Positions 54,529 to 63,052 of a DNA stretch of 64,000 nucleotides are shown one piece after another. Origin of the DNA: JADJYF01 sp050186725 (GTDB lineage: Bacteria; Pseudomonadota; Gammaproteobacteria; Ga0077536); NCBI GenBank assembly GCA_050186725.1, contig JBFWYG010000016.1, forward strand, positions 8,023 through 72,022, in the 5' to 3' direction. Position 1 is the first letter of the stretch, and each line of letters begins with the position of its first letter. Under the pieces are notes generated by a model. It did no database searches, had not been told where the DNA came from, and worked only from the letters and a program-made list of their open reading frames with translations. The position numbers and the translations under genes are program-made.

Positions 54529-55389
54529 ATGGATGCGACGGACCCGGTTTTCTACATGGCGCGCTCGCGCGACTTCTACGCGGCGCAAGGTTACGCCAGA
54601 CCGTATCACTGGGCGCATCACGACGACGTGCCCTTCCATCCTTTGACCAAACCGCTCGCCGAGTCTCGAGTCACCGTCATCACCACGGCCATGCCCGACG
54701 CGAGCCATCACGGCCGCGGACGGCGCCTGGCGCGGTGCGATCTCGCGCATCCTCCCGAGAGACTGGATACCGAGGGCCTGGCGTGGGACGCGCAGGCCAC
54801 CCACACCGACGATCGCGAGAGCTATCTGCCTGTGCGGCAGCTTCGTCGCCTGGTCGCGAGCGGGCGCATCGGCGCGCTCGCGCCGCACTTCTACTGCGTG
54901 CCGACCGAGTACTCGCAGCGTCATACCGTCGAGCGCGACGCGCCCGCGATCGTGGCGGGCTGTCGCGACGAAGCGGTGGACGTGGCGCTGCTGGTGCCGC
55001 TCTGACCCGTCTGTCACCAGACCGTGAGTCTGGTCGCCCGCGCACTCGAAGCCGCAAGGGTAGCCACCGTGGTGGTGGGTTCGGCGCGCGACATCGTCGA
55101 ACACTGCGGCGTGCCGCGTTTCCTGTTCACGGACTTTCCGCTCGGCAATCCTTGCGGTCGTCCGTGGGACGAGGCGAGCCAGCGGGACATCGCCGACCGC
55201 GCGTTCGATCTCGTCGAACAGGCGCGAGGGCCGCGCACGACCGTGGTCACGCCGCAGGTGTGGAGCGTCTCGAGTGCGTGGAAGGAGGCCTACATGCAAG
55301 TCGGCGAGCACAACCGCGCGGCGCTCTTGGCCGCGGGGGAAGCGCGGCGCGCGCAGCAGGCGGCGGGCAAGCAAGGCGTGGCCGAGTGA
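54529..55389 (+). CDS. Selenoprotein of the GrdB/PrdB-like (glycine/sarcosine/betaine/proline reductase component B) family; UGA decoded as selenocysteine
   Basis: Read through the UGA at 55003-55005, the frame is one 286-aa protein with Sec159 and Cys162 in VPLUPVCHQTV. The frame before the UGA has family segments YMARSRDFYAAQGYARPYHWA and FHPLTKPLAESRVTVITT. The frame after it continues without shift as SLVARALEAARVATVVVGSARD and then FLFTDFPLGNPCGRPWD, all parts of the same family. U-x-x-C is the redox pair of this family; cysteine homologues have Cys at the U site. A SECIS-like hairpin follows the UGA. Length and Sec position are close to those recalled for PrdB (about 240 aa, Sec near 150). 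Reductive cleavage of an amine or amino-acid derivative, or thiol redox, is likely. selA, selB, selC and selD are not in the window. Confidence 0.85.
55006..55034 (+). promoter_or_regulatory. Bacterial SECIS-like hairpin just after the UGA
   Basis: ACCAGAC (55016-55022), the loop CGTGA (55023-55027) and GTCTGGT (55028-55034) form a 7-bp perfect stem. Ten bases separate it from the UGA and 17 separate the UGA from the loop, with G at loop position 2. These values fit the known bacterial SECIS rules. The stem also codes for conserved residues HQTVSLV, so it is under two constraints. Confidence 0.75.
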
Positions 55390-55434
55390 CAGGCGAACGT
55401 TCGCCGTTGCGTGTCGCGCGCTGGGCCTGATCCC

Positions 55435-56331
55435 ATGCCCGAGTTGCCGGACATCACGCTTTATATCGAGGCGTTGAGGTCGCGGCTCCGCGCCGCGCGT
55501 CTCGAGCGAACCCGGGTCGCGTCGCCGTTCCTGCTGCGCAGCGTCGAGCCCAGCATGGACGAGGCCGTGGGCGCCGAAGTCACGGCGATCGAGCGACTCG
55601 GCAAGCGCATCGCCATCGGCTTCGCCAACGATCTATGGTTCGTCATCCATCTCATGATCGCCGGGCGTCTGCAGTGGCGCGAGGACTGGCCCGCCAGGAC
55701 CACGCGGCAGACCGCGCTGGTCCTCGGCTTCACCAGCGGCACGCTGCTCCTGACCGAGGCGGGCACGCGCAAGCGCGCTTCGCTGTACGTTGTGCGCGGT
55801 CGCGCGGCCCTCGCCGAGCACGACCCGGGCGGATTGGAACTCGCAACCGCGACGCTTGCGGACTTCCGCGCGGTCCTGTCACGACGCAATCACACGCTGA
55901 AGCGCGCGCTGACCGATGCACGCCTGTTGAGCGGTATCGGCAATGCCTACTCGGATGAGATCCTGCACCGGGCGCGCCTGTCGCCCGTCGCGCTCACCGC
56001 GCGGCTCGACGACCAGGCGTTCGCGCGGCTGTTCGACGCCACGCGCGCCGTGCTGGACGAATGGCTGACGAGGTTGCGCGACGAAGCGGCCGGCGCGTTC
56101 CCAGGCAAGGTCACGGCGTTTCGTCCGCAGATGGCCGTGCATGGCCGTTACGGCCTGCCTTGCCCGGACTGCGGCACGCCGGTGCAGCGCATCCGCTATG
56201 TCGACAACGAGACCAATTATTGCCCGCGCTGCCAGACCGGCGGCCGACTGCTGGCCGACCGGGCGCTGTCGCGCCTGTTGAAGGACGACTGGCCGCGCAG
56301 TATCGAGCAGCTCGAACACCCGCAAGAGTAG
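55435..56331 (+). CDS. Fpg/Nei-family DNA glycosylase
   Basis: This gene encodes a 298-aa protein. MPELPDI gives the catalytic Pro2 and Glu3, IERLGKRIAIGF the catalytic-loop lysine, and TDARLLSGIGNAYSDEILHRA the helix-two-turn-helix. The zinc finger CPDCG...CPRC is followed by about 40 extra residues, longer than Fpg or Nei. Its specificity may differ from the Nei at 34337. It follows the selenoprotein gene by 45 bp on the same strand. It likely removes oxidised bases. Confidence 0.88.
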   Translation: MPELPDITLYIEALRSRLRAARLERTRVASPFLLRSVEPSMDEAVGAEVTAIERLGKRIAIGFANDLWFVIHLMIAGRLQWREDWPARTTRQTALVLGFTSGTLLLTEAGTRKRASLYVVRGRAALAEHDPGGLELATATLADFRAVLSRRNHTLKRALTDARLLSGIGNAYSDEILHRARLSPVALTARLDDQAFARLFDATRAVLDEWLTRLRDEAAGAFPGKVTAFRPQMAVHGRYGLPCPDCGTPVQRIRYVDNETNYCPRCQTGGRLLADRALSRLLKDDWPRSIEQLEHPQE

Positions 56332-56344
56332 GCGCGCATGCGCC

Positions 56345-56373
56345 TTGCATCTGTCGACGGCCCTGCCTAGGCT
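56345..56373 (+). promoter_or_regulatory. Candidate promoter for the second D-aminoacylase
   Basis: TTGCAT, a 17-bp spacer and TAGGCT lie 110 bp before the ATG at 56484 and just after the glycosylase stop. Confidence 0.35.
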
Positions 56374-56483
56374 CGATGCGGTTTCCCTCGCGCCCTCGCG
56401 CCGCGGGAACCGGCGGGAATGACCGATTCGGGGAGGTCTCGGTATCGCGCCGCATCATCAAGTCAACCGGGGAGAGTTCCTTC

Positions 56484-58232
56484 ATGCCGACATTCGAAAC
56501 CCTCATCCGCGGCGGCACGCTGGTCGATGGCAAGGGCCACGCCGCGTATACCGCCGACATCGCCATCAACGACGGCCACATCGCCGCCATCGGGCGCGGG
56601 CTCGGCAGCGCTGCCCAGACCATCGATGCCGATGGCCTCACCGTCACCCCGGGCTGGGTCGACATCCATACGCACTACGACGCACAGGTGACCTGGGATC
56701 CGGAACTGCTGCAGTCGACCTGGCACGGCGTGACCTCGGCGGTGCTCGGCAACTGCGGCGTCGGCTTCGCGCCGGCGGCACCCGACAGGCATGACTGGCT
56801 GATCGGGCTCATGGAGGGCGTCGAGGACATCCCCGGTGTGTCGCTGCGCGCCGGCATGCAGTGGCAGTGGGAGACGTTCCCGCAGTACATCGATGCCCTC
56901 GATCGCATGCCGCGCGCCATCGACATCGGCACGCAGCTCACCCACGGCGCCCTGCGCTGCTACGTGATGGGCGAACGCGGGGCCAGCAACGAGGCGGCCA
57001 GCGCGGACGACCTGCGACGCATGGCCCTGCTCATCCGCGAAGGCATGGCGGCCGGCGCGCTCGGCTTCACCACCTCGCGCACCGCGGTGCACATCGACGT
57101 CGATGGCGTACCCGTACCGGGGACCTTCGCCGACACCGAGGAACTCTGCGCGCTGGCTGGTGCGGTCAAGGACAGCGGGCACGGCCTGATGGAGATGGTC
57201 CTCACCGGCGCCGCCGGCGAGGACGTCGACGGGCTCAATCGCGACATGCGCATCCTGCGGGACGTCGCCGAGCGTTCGCGCTGTCCCCTGATGTACCTGC
57301 TCGCGCAGAACAACACCGACCCAGGCCAGTGGCGCCGCCAGCTCGCGGTATCCGAGGATGCCGCGCGCGCCGGGCTGGTCATCACGCCGCAGGTCGCCGG
57401 ACGTCCGATTCCCATCCTGTTCTCGATGGCGGGCGAGCATCCGTGGCGCTTCATGCCGAGCTATGCCGAGATCGCGGATCTGCCGCCCGCGGAACGCGTG
57501 CGCCGCATGGCCGAGCCGACCATGCGCGCGCGCCTGCTCGCGGAGCAGGATCCCCACGACACCGGTTTCTCGCTGCTCTACAAGAGCCCGCTGTTGTGGG
57601 ACACCACCTTCGTCGCGAGCGAGCCGCTCAGCTACATGCCGGACGCGCGTTCGAGCGTGGCCGCGATCGCGAGGCGCGAGGGCAGGAGTCCGTGGGAAGT
57701 CGCCTACGATCGCCTGCTCGAGAACGAGGGCAATGCCATCCTGGTGCACACTCTAGTCGGCTATTCCGACGGCACCGCCAACGCGGTGCACGAGATGCTG
57801 CGTCATCCGCTCTCGGTGCTCGGCCTGAGTGACGCCGGCGCGCACTGCCGCTTCATCTGCGACGGCGGCGTGCATACCTACGTGCTGACCCACTGGTATC
57901 GCGACCGTGACGCCGACGATCCGCAGCGTCTGCCGCTCGAGTTCCTGGTGCGCAAGCTGACCGGCGACAACGCGCGCCTGTATGGCCTGCACGATCGCGG
58001 CGTGCTCGAGCCCGGGCGTCGCGCCGATCTCAATCTCATCGACATGGGCCGTCTCGGCTCCGGCACGCCCTACATGGCCTATGACCTGCCGGCCGGCCAG
58101 CAGCGCATGCTGTGTCGCGCGAGCGGCTACGTCGGCACCTATGTGCGCGGTCAGTGCGTGCAGGCCAACGGCGAACTGACCGGGGTCCGGCCGGGTCGCG
58201 TCATCCGCGGGAGCGCCGCGCACCGCGGCTGA
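56484..58232 (+). CDS. Amidohydrolase, N-acyl-D-amino-acid deacylase-like (paralogue)
   Basis: This gene encodes a 582-aa enzyme related to that at 23624. DIHTHYDAQVTWDP has the metal histidines, GNCGVGFAP the cysteine, and LSDAGAHCRF the late aspartate. The middle of the barrel differs, with QNNTDPGQWRRQL and HPWRFMPSYAEI in place of the other copy's segments, so substrates probably differ. A GGGGAG ribosome-binding site precedes the ATG. A long hairpin follows the stop. Confidence 0.85.
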   Translation: MPTFETLIRGGTLVDGKGHAAYTADIAINDGHIAAIGRGLGSAAQTIDADGLTVTPGWVDIHTHYDAQVTWDPELLQSTWHGVTSAVLGNCGVGFAPAAPDRHDWLIGLMEGVEDIPGVSLRAGMQWQWETFPQYIDALDRMPRAIDIGTQLTHGALRCYVMGERGASNEAASADDLRRMALLIREGMAAGALGFTTSRTAVHIDVDGVPVPGTFADTEELCALAGAVKDSGHGLMEMVLTGAAGEDVDGLNRDMRILRDVAERSRCPLMYLLAQNNTDPGQWRRQLAVSEDAARAGLVITPQVAGRPIPILFSMAGEHPWRFMPSYAEIADLPPAERVRRMAEPTMRARLLAEQDPHDTGFSLLYKSPLLWDTTFVASEPLSYMPDARSSVAAIARREGRSPWEVAYDRLLENEGNAILVHTLVGYSDGTANAVHEMLRHPLSVLGLSDAGAHCRFICDGGVHTYVLTHWYRDRDADDPQRLPLEFLVRKLTGDNARLYGLHDRGVLEPGRRADLNLIDMGRLGSGTPYMAYDLPAGQQRMLCRASGYVGTYVRGQCVQANGELTGVRPGRVIRGSAAHRG

Positions 58233-58250
58233 CCCGCGTGGCGGTGAGGG

Positions 58251-58285
58251 GGCATCACGCCCGGCGCGGCGCCGGGCGTGATGCC
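58251..58285. terminator. 35-nt palindromic hairpin after the D-aminoacylase gene
   Basis: GGCATCACGCCCGGCGC and its exact reverse complement are separated by one base, giving a stem of 15-16 bp. It begins 18 bp after the stop codon. There is no T-run, so termination is probable but not certain. Confidence 0.6.
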
Positions 58286-58422
58286 GCGCCGCGACGGCCG
58301 TCGGCCCGCACTCGCATGCCGAGGCTTAGAACCAGTTCGCACTCCCGTCGATTGTGTCCAATCGTGTCCGGGCGGAGCATTGAACCGTCTTCGCTGTGTT
58401 GGACGAGAGGGAGGTTCGACCC

Positions 58423-59271
58423 ATGAGGAATTCGATGCTGCGGCGTACGATCGTCGCAATGCTGCTGACTGCCTGCGCCAACGTTGCGCTGGCGGTACCG
58501 GAGATGAGGGTGAGCGGACGGGCGGAACTCGATGGGAGTTTTCCGTTCGATTCGTTCCTTACCGATCAGGAAACCGGCACGCCGGACTTCGTGCGTCCGG
58601 CCATCGAGGTCTCTGATTCCAGTCCCGGCGTCTGGTCCTACCTGGCGCGCGTCGACAGCACGGTGCCGAAGCTCCAGGTGGCCGGTTCGCTCTTCAACAA
58701 CACCGACGCACCGCTGGGTGACATCGAGATCGGCGCATTGAACGCGTTCGCGAGCTACACCGACACCATCACGGTGTCGCCGGGTTTCAGCGATCCCTAC
58801 CTCGTGACCATCGAAATGATCGTGGACGGCGTGCTGCAGATAGATGGCAGTACCGCGCGTGCCGCGGCGTCCCTCACCATCAGCCCGGTGGGCAAGCTGC
58901 AATCCAACGACTTTTCGAGTTACACCACGAGCGACGATGTGCACGATGTGCTCTCGGCCCAGTACCAGTTCATCGGCGATGCGGAGTTCGATCTGGTCTC
59001 GACCCTGCAGTTCAGCATCCAGAGGGTCAATCCCGGTTTCACAGCATCGGGCGACTTCAGCCACACCGCGATCATCAACCTGGTGGTGACGAACCTGAAT
59101 GGTGACGTGCTCCCGCCGCAGGATTTCAGCGTCAGCAGCGACTCCGGGTTCTTCGCCACCGCGCCCGTGCCCGTGCCGGCGGCGCTGCCGATGTTCCTGG
59201 CCGGGCTGGCCGCGCTTGGTATCCGTCGACGCAGGGGGCGGTCGCGCGTCGGCGGTCGCGGGTCCCGGTAG
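58423..59271 (+). CDS. VPLPA/PEP-CTERM-type exported protein
   Basis: This gene encodes a 282-aa secreted protein. The signal (RRTIVAMLLTACANVALA) is followed by a beta-rich body. The C-terminus reads PVPVPAALPMFLAGLAALGIRRRR: a sorting motif, a hydrophobic helix and a basic tail, as in substrates of exosortases in Gram-negative bacteria with extracellular polysaccharide. The start was set at MRNSML, with GAGGGAGG upstream. A decayed C-terminal copy is at 61424. No exosortase is in the window. Confidence 0.82.
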   Translation: MRNSMLRRTIVAMLLTACANVALAVPEMRVSGRAELDGSFPFDSFLTDQETGTPDFVRPAIEVSDSSPGVWSYLARVDSTVPKLQVAGSLFNNTDAPLGDIEIGALNAFASYTDTITVSPGFSDPYLVTIEMIVDGVLQIDGSTARAAASLTISPVGKLQSNDFSSYTTSDDVHDVLSAQYQFIGDAEFDLVSTLQFSIQRVNPGFTASGDFSHTAIINLVVTNLNGDVLPPQDFSVSSDSGFFATAPVPVPAALPMFLAGLAALGIRRRRGRSRVGGRGSR

Positions 59272-59301
59272 GACGCGTCGACGGCGCCGAAGGACGGTCA
59301 C

Positions 59302-59325
59302 GCCTCGCTCGAACCTCAGCGAGGC
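59302..59325. terminator. Hairpin after the CTERM gene
   Basis: GCCTCGCT, an 8-nt loop and AGCGAGGC form an 8-bp perfect stem 30 bp after the stop. No T-tract follows. Confidence 0.4.
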
Positions 59326-59561
59326 TGGTCGGCTCGACGTCCTGCGCCGCCTTCAGGACCGTCGCTCGAACGCAGAGTGTCGGCGGAGCAGCGCCGATCG
59401 CGCGCGGGTCAGATCCGCCGTGACCCTGCCGGATCGAGGTGTCGAGTGGCGAGGCCTGGTGGCCGGCGAATATGCCGGGCCGACTCGCCGTCCCGAAGTG
59501 CGGGCCGAAGCGGGCCATGTTCGCGTCTTTGCCGCATAAGGGTCGCGGCTGTGGCGAGTAA

Positions 59562-60107
59562 GTGCCATGGCGCGGTTGCGCCGCCGTGACAGGCGCGATT
59601 TTTGTCACGCCGCGTACGGCGATGTTCGATGCGCCGATCCTGAGCCTCACCGTGCGCATCAGTGACAACGTGTGGAACTAAGATCCGCTCAACGGCAGCT
59701 CGTTCTCCGAACAGACCGACGACGGCGTGCTCGGCTCAATCGTCGAGAACCGTTTCGATTTTGCCGCCTTCGATTTCGTGGGGGCGGATATCGCCAGCGA
59801 ACCGGTTGCGCCGCATGCCTGCTCGTTCGCACTGTACCTGTGGGACAGCGAACCCACCAACGCGTCTGACGGGCTATGCGACTACTGGGCCATGCCGGGC
59901 GTCCCGCCCGTGCCGGAGCAATGCCAGACCGAGGGTCGACGGTACGTGCGATGGTGTATGCTCGGCGACGGAAATAGCAGCGCGATTTCTGTCACTGCGT
60001 GGGTGCGGACCAGGCGCCGCTGCTGCGCCGAACACCTGGAACCCTGTCGTGCTCCCGACAACACTGACAGTCCGACAGCCGCACCCCAGAGCGCAAGCTC
60101 GGCGTGA
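59562..60107 (+). pseudogene. Degraded coding fragment, possibly of an exported protein
   Basis: In one frame, FDAPILSLTVRISDNVWN is followed by a TAA at 59679-59681, then DPLNGSSFSEQTDDGVLGS and VENRFDFAAFDFVGADIAS continue in the same frame. The composition resembles a secreted beta-rich protein and is less GC-extreme than its neighbours. No intact start or family was found. A 16-nt near-repeat (59593-59608 and 59980-59995, in phase) lies within it. The rest of 59272-59561 shows only a small hairpin. This is best read as a decayed relative of the CTERM gene, with low certainty. Confidence 0.4.
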
Positions 60108-60109
60108 CC

Positions 60110-61405
60110 ATGCCCGCTGAGATCGCCGACCTGCCGAACTGGATGCGCGGCGCATTGGGGACATGGGCCAACGAACCGGCCCTGTTCGGCCAACTGCTCG
60201 CGATAGCAGCGGCGCTCGCGCTGAGCGGCTTGTTGAGCGCACTGCTGAAGCCGCGCCTGGCCGCCTTGCAGAATGCGCAGGCCACCGGTTCCCTGCCTAT
60301 CGTACGGCGCGGCCTCGGCGCGCTTCGGTCGCTCGTGTTCCCTCTGCTCCTGGTGTTCTTGCTGGGGGTTGCCGCAACCTCCGCCATGCACTTGATCGCG
60401 CAGAGCTGGCTGGTGCGCCTGGCGCAGAGTGTCGCGGCGATCGTGCTGCTGGTGGCGATCGCGGAACGCTTCATTACCAACGCCTGGCTGGTCGCCCTCG
60501 CGCGTTGGGTTGGCATACCGGTGGCCGCGTTACACGTGCTCGGCTGGCTGGACGACGTCACCGGCTACCTCGACGGCATCTCGCTCGAGGTCGGCACCTT
60601 ACACGTCTCGCTCTACGCGCTGCTGCGCACACTGATCTTCGGCAGCGTGCTGTTCTGGCTGGGGCGCACGTCGAATGCTGCCGGCAAACAGGTCATCCGC
60701 ACCCAGTTGCCGCTTGATGCCGGCACCCGCGAGGTGTTCGCGAAGCTGTTCGAGATTGGCCTGTACGTCGTCATCGGTCTGCTCGTGCTGCAAGTGATGG
60801 GCATCAACCTCACGGCCCTTGCGGTGTTCGGTGGCGCTCTGGGCGTGGGGCTTGGTTTCGGGCTGCAACAGATCGCGTCGAACTTCATCTCGGGCATCAT
60901 CATTCTGCTCGATCGCTCCATTACCCTCGGTGACTATATAGAGCTCGGGGACGGCCGCGCCGGAACACTGGTCGAACTCAACATGCGTTACGCCGTGCTG
61001 AAGACCTTTGAAGGCAAGGGCATCCTGGTGCCGAACGAGACCTTCGTCACCACCAGTTTCGTCAATTGGACCCATGCCGGCACCAAGCAGCGTCACAGCC
61101 TGACCTTTTCGGTCGCGTATCGCACCGACCTCGATCGGCTCCTGCCCAGGGTCCGCGAAGTGGTGGCCGCGCATCCGCAGGTCCTGAGCGGCCCGGACAT
61201 ACCGAAAGAGGAGCAGCCCGACGCTGAGATTCGTGCATTTGCCGATTCCGGCATCGAGATCCTGGTGGAGTTCTGGATGGAGGGAATCGACGATGGCCGT
61301 AACCGCGTCGGCGCCGATTTGCTCCTCTCGCTGTGGCGAGCGCTGCGCGAGGACAACGTCGAGATCCCCTTCCCGCAGCGCGAAGTGAGGATTCTGCAGG
61401 ACTGA
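60110..61405 (+). CDS. MscS-family mechanosensitive ion channel
   Basis: This gene encodes a 431-aa protein (a GTG 6 bp upstream would add 2 residues). Six or so N-terminal helices lead to the pore helix FGGALGVGLGFGLQQIASNFISGIIILLDRS, the MscS signature. The beta domain follows with GDYIELGDGRAGTLVELNMRYAVLKTFEGKGILVPNE and an alpha/beta C-terminal vestibule. It should open under osmotic downshock in the inner membrane. It is flanked on both sides by remnants of CTERM-type genes. Confidence 0.92.
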   Translation: MPAEIADLPNWMRGALGTWANEPALFGQLLAIAAALALSGLLSALLKPRLAALQNAQATGSLPIVRRGLGALRSLVFPLLLVFLLGVAATSAMHLIAQSWLVRLAQSVAAIVLLVAIAERFITNAWLVALARWVGIPVAALHVLGWLDDVTGYLDGISLEVGTLHVSLYALLRTLIFGSVLFWLGRTSNAAGKQVIRTQLPLDAGTREVFAKLFEIGLYVVIGLLVLQVMGINLTALAVFGGALGVGLGFGLQQIASNFISGIIILLDRSITLGDYIELGDGRAGTLVELNMRYAVLKTFEGKGILVPNETFVTTSFVNWTHAGTKQRHSLTFSVAYRTDLDRLLPRVREVVAAHPQVLSGPDIPKEEQPDAEIRAFADSGIEILVEFWMEGIDDGRNRVGADLLLSLWRALREDNVEIPFPQREVRILQD

Positions 61406-61423
61406 GGGGTTGAGGCCCCGCAC

Positions 61424-61528
61424 GACAGCAGCGACTCCGGATGCTTCGCCACCGCGACGGCGCCAGTACCGGCGGCGCTACCGATGTTCCTGGCAGGCCT
61501 CCGCGCAACTCAATGCGCGGTTCTGTAA
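61424..61528 (+). pseudogene. Remnant of a VPLPA/PEP-CTERM C-terminus
   Basis: The frame reads DSSDSGCFATATAPVPAALP and MFLAGL before it loses the basic tail and ends in TAA at 61526. It closely matches the end of the gene at 58423 (SSDSGFFATAPVPVPAALP). No upstream body is present. The rest of the 338-bp interval 61406-61743 holds nothing recognisable. Confidence 0.75.
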
Positions 61529-61743
61529 GCCCACGAAGCGCCGTCTGTCGTAATCCGACTCGCGCCACGCGCTGGCGAATCGCGTTCCCGGACTTCCGTG
61601 GACCGGATCGGCGCGGCAAATCTCGGGCGGTGCTTGCCGTGGCCGCCAATCGGGCGCACTGTCCTACAGCCGCGTGCCGGGCGCACCCTCAAGATGGTGA
61701 CAGGGCCACGACTGGTCATCGATACCGCGTCAGGATCCTTCTC

Positions 61744-63048
61744 ATGCTTGCGCGACTGCGTCACCTGGCGGCCCTGCTGGCCGATTCCTTCTGGCTCGTC
61801 CCTGCTGGACTGGTCGCCGGCAGCGCGCTGATGGCCTTCACCTGTCTGCACCTGGACGTCGCGGGTGTCATTCCCGAGTCCATGATCGAGGGCGCCTGGC
61901 TGTACAACGGCGGCCCGACCGGCGCCCGCACACTGCTCGGCGCCGTCGCCGGCTCGGCCATTGGTGTGGCCGGCACGGTGTTTTCGATCACGATCGCCGC
62001 CCTCACGCTCGCCGCGGGACAGATGGGTCCGCGCCTGCTGCGCAACTTCGTGAGGGACCGCGGCAATCAGTTCACTCTCGGCGTGCTGCTCGGCACCTTC
62101 ACCTACGCGTTGCTCGTGCTGCGCACGGTCCGCACGACGGAGGAGGGCGGATTCACGCCGCACCTGTCCATCAGCGTCGGCATCCTCCTCGCGTTCGGCA
62201 GCGTCGGCGTGCTGATCTACTTCGTCAATCACGTCGCCACGCGCATCAACGTCGACACCGTCATCGGGCTGGTGGGCGACGACCTGCAGCGCTCCGTCCG
62301 CGCCGTCCTGCCGGTGGAGGACGAAGTGCCGCCCGCCACGACGCGGGATCTGCCGGAATGGCCCGACGCGGTGCCGGTGGTCTCCACGCAAGCCGGCTAC
62401 GTCCAGAGCGTGGATACCGCGGCGCTCACGCACTGGGCGGAGGCGGAGGGCATGCAGGTGCGCCTGGTCGTCCGGCCGGGACACTACGTGTTTCCGCATG
62501 TTCCCGTCGCGTGGCTGCCCCATGACGTCGCGGACGCGGAACGTGTGGTCGGCGAAGCGCTGCTGCTCGGTCCGGTTCGCACCCCCTACGCGGATCTGGA
62601 GTACGCCATACGGCAACTCGTCGAGGTTGCGATGCGCGCCCTTTCACCGGGCATCAACGATCCCTACTCCGCCGTCAGCGTCGTGGACCGGCTGGGCGCC
62701 GCGCTTTGCGACCTCAGCCGCGTGCGCCTGCCGTCCGGGTGTTTCGCGCGCGAGGGCCGAACGCTGCTGACGTTGCCCAGCCTCGACTACGACGGGCTCG
62801 TGGATACGATGTTCAATCCTCTGCGCCAGCACGGCAGCGGCAACGCGATGGTGCTTATCCGGCTGCTGGAGACCCTTGCCGCGGTGATGCAGTGCGAACA
62901 CGACGGCGAGCGGCGAGGCACGCTGTTGCGGCACGCGCAGCTCGTGCTCGAGGAGGGCGAGCGCAGCCTCCGTGCTGCCGCTGATGTCGCGGACCTGCGC
63001 CAGCGGCACGAGCAACTCGGCCGTCCTCAGGGGCGCCGGGCGGCTTAG
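61744..63048 (+). CDS. DUF2254 membrane protein
   Basis: This gene encodes a 434-aa protein. About four N-terminal helices include GTVFSITIAALTLAAGQMGPRLLRNFVRDRGNQ, the DUF2254 signature. A soluble domain contains YVQSVDTAALTHWAEAEGMQVRLVVRPG and the conserved MRALSPGINDPYSAVSVVDRLG. The function is unknown. The ATG at 61744 was chosen because the helices start there. It converges on the antiporter gene, with 4 bp between stops. Confidence 0.88.
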   Translation: MLARLRHLAALLADSFWLVPAGLVAGSALMAFTCLHLDVAGVIPESMIEGAWLYNGGPTGARTLLGAVAGSAIGVAGTVFSITIAALTLAAGQMGPRLLRNFVRDRGNQFTLGVLLGTFTYALLVLRTVRTTEEGGFTPHLSISVGILLAFGSVGVLIYFVNHVATRINVDTVIGLVGDDLQRSVRAVLPVEDEVPPATTRDLPEWPDAVPVVSTQAGYVQSVDTAALTHWAEAEGMQVRLVVRPGHYVFPHVPVAWLPHDVADAERVVGEALLLGPVRTPYADLEYAIRQLVEVAMRALSPGINDPYSAVSVVDRLGAALCDLSRVRLPSGCFAREGRTLLTLPSLDYDGLVDTMFNPLRQHGSGNAMVLIRLLETLAAVMQCEHDGERRGTLLRHAQLVLEEGERSLRAAADVADLRQRHEQLGRPQGRRAA

Positions 63049-63052
63049 CCGT

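Noticed and set aside
55003..55005. TGA as a sequencing error or pseudogene lesion
   Set aside because: It sits exactly at the redox Cys/Sec position, the frame is intact on both sides and a SECIS-like stem follows. An error cannot be fully excluded without reads.
54502..55374. Minus-strand frame across the UGA region
   Set aside because: It is open only because of GC content; the plus strand carries the family motifs.
55024..55389. A separate small gene starting at GTG 55024
   Set aside because: Its first residues continue the family alignment of the frame before the UGA with no shift, and the true start is far upstream.
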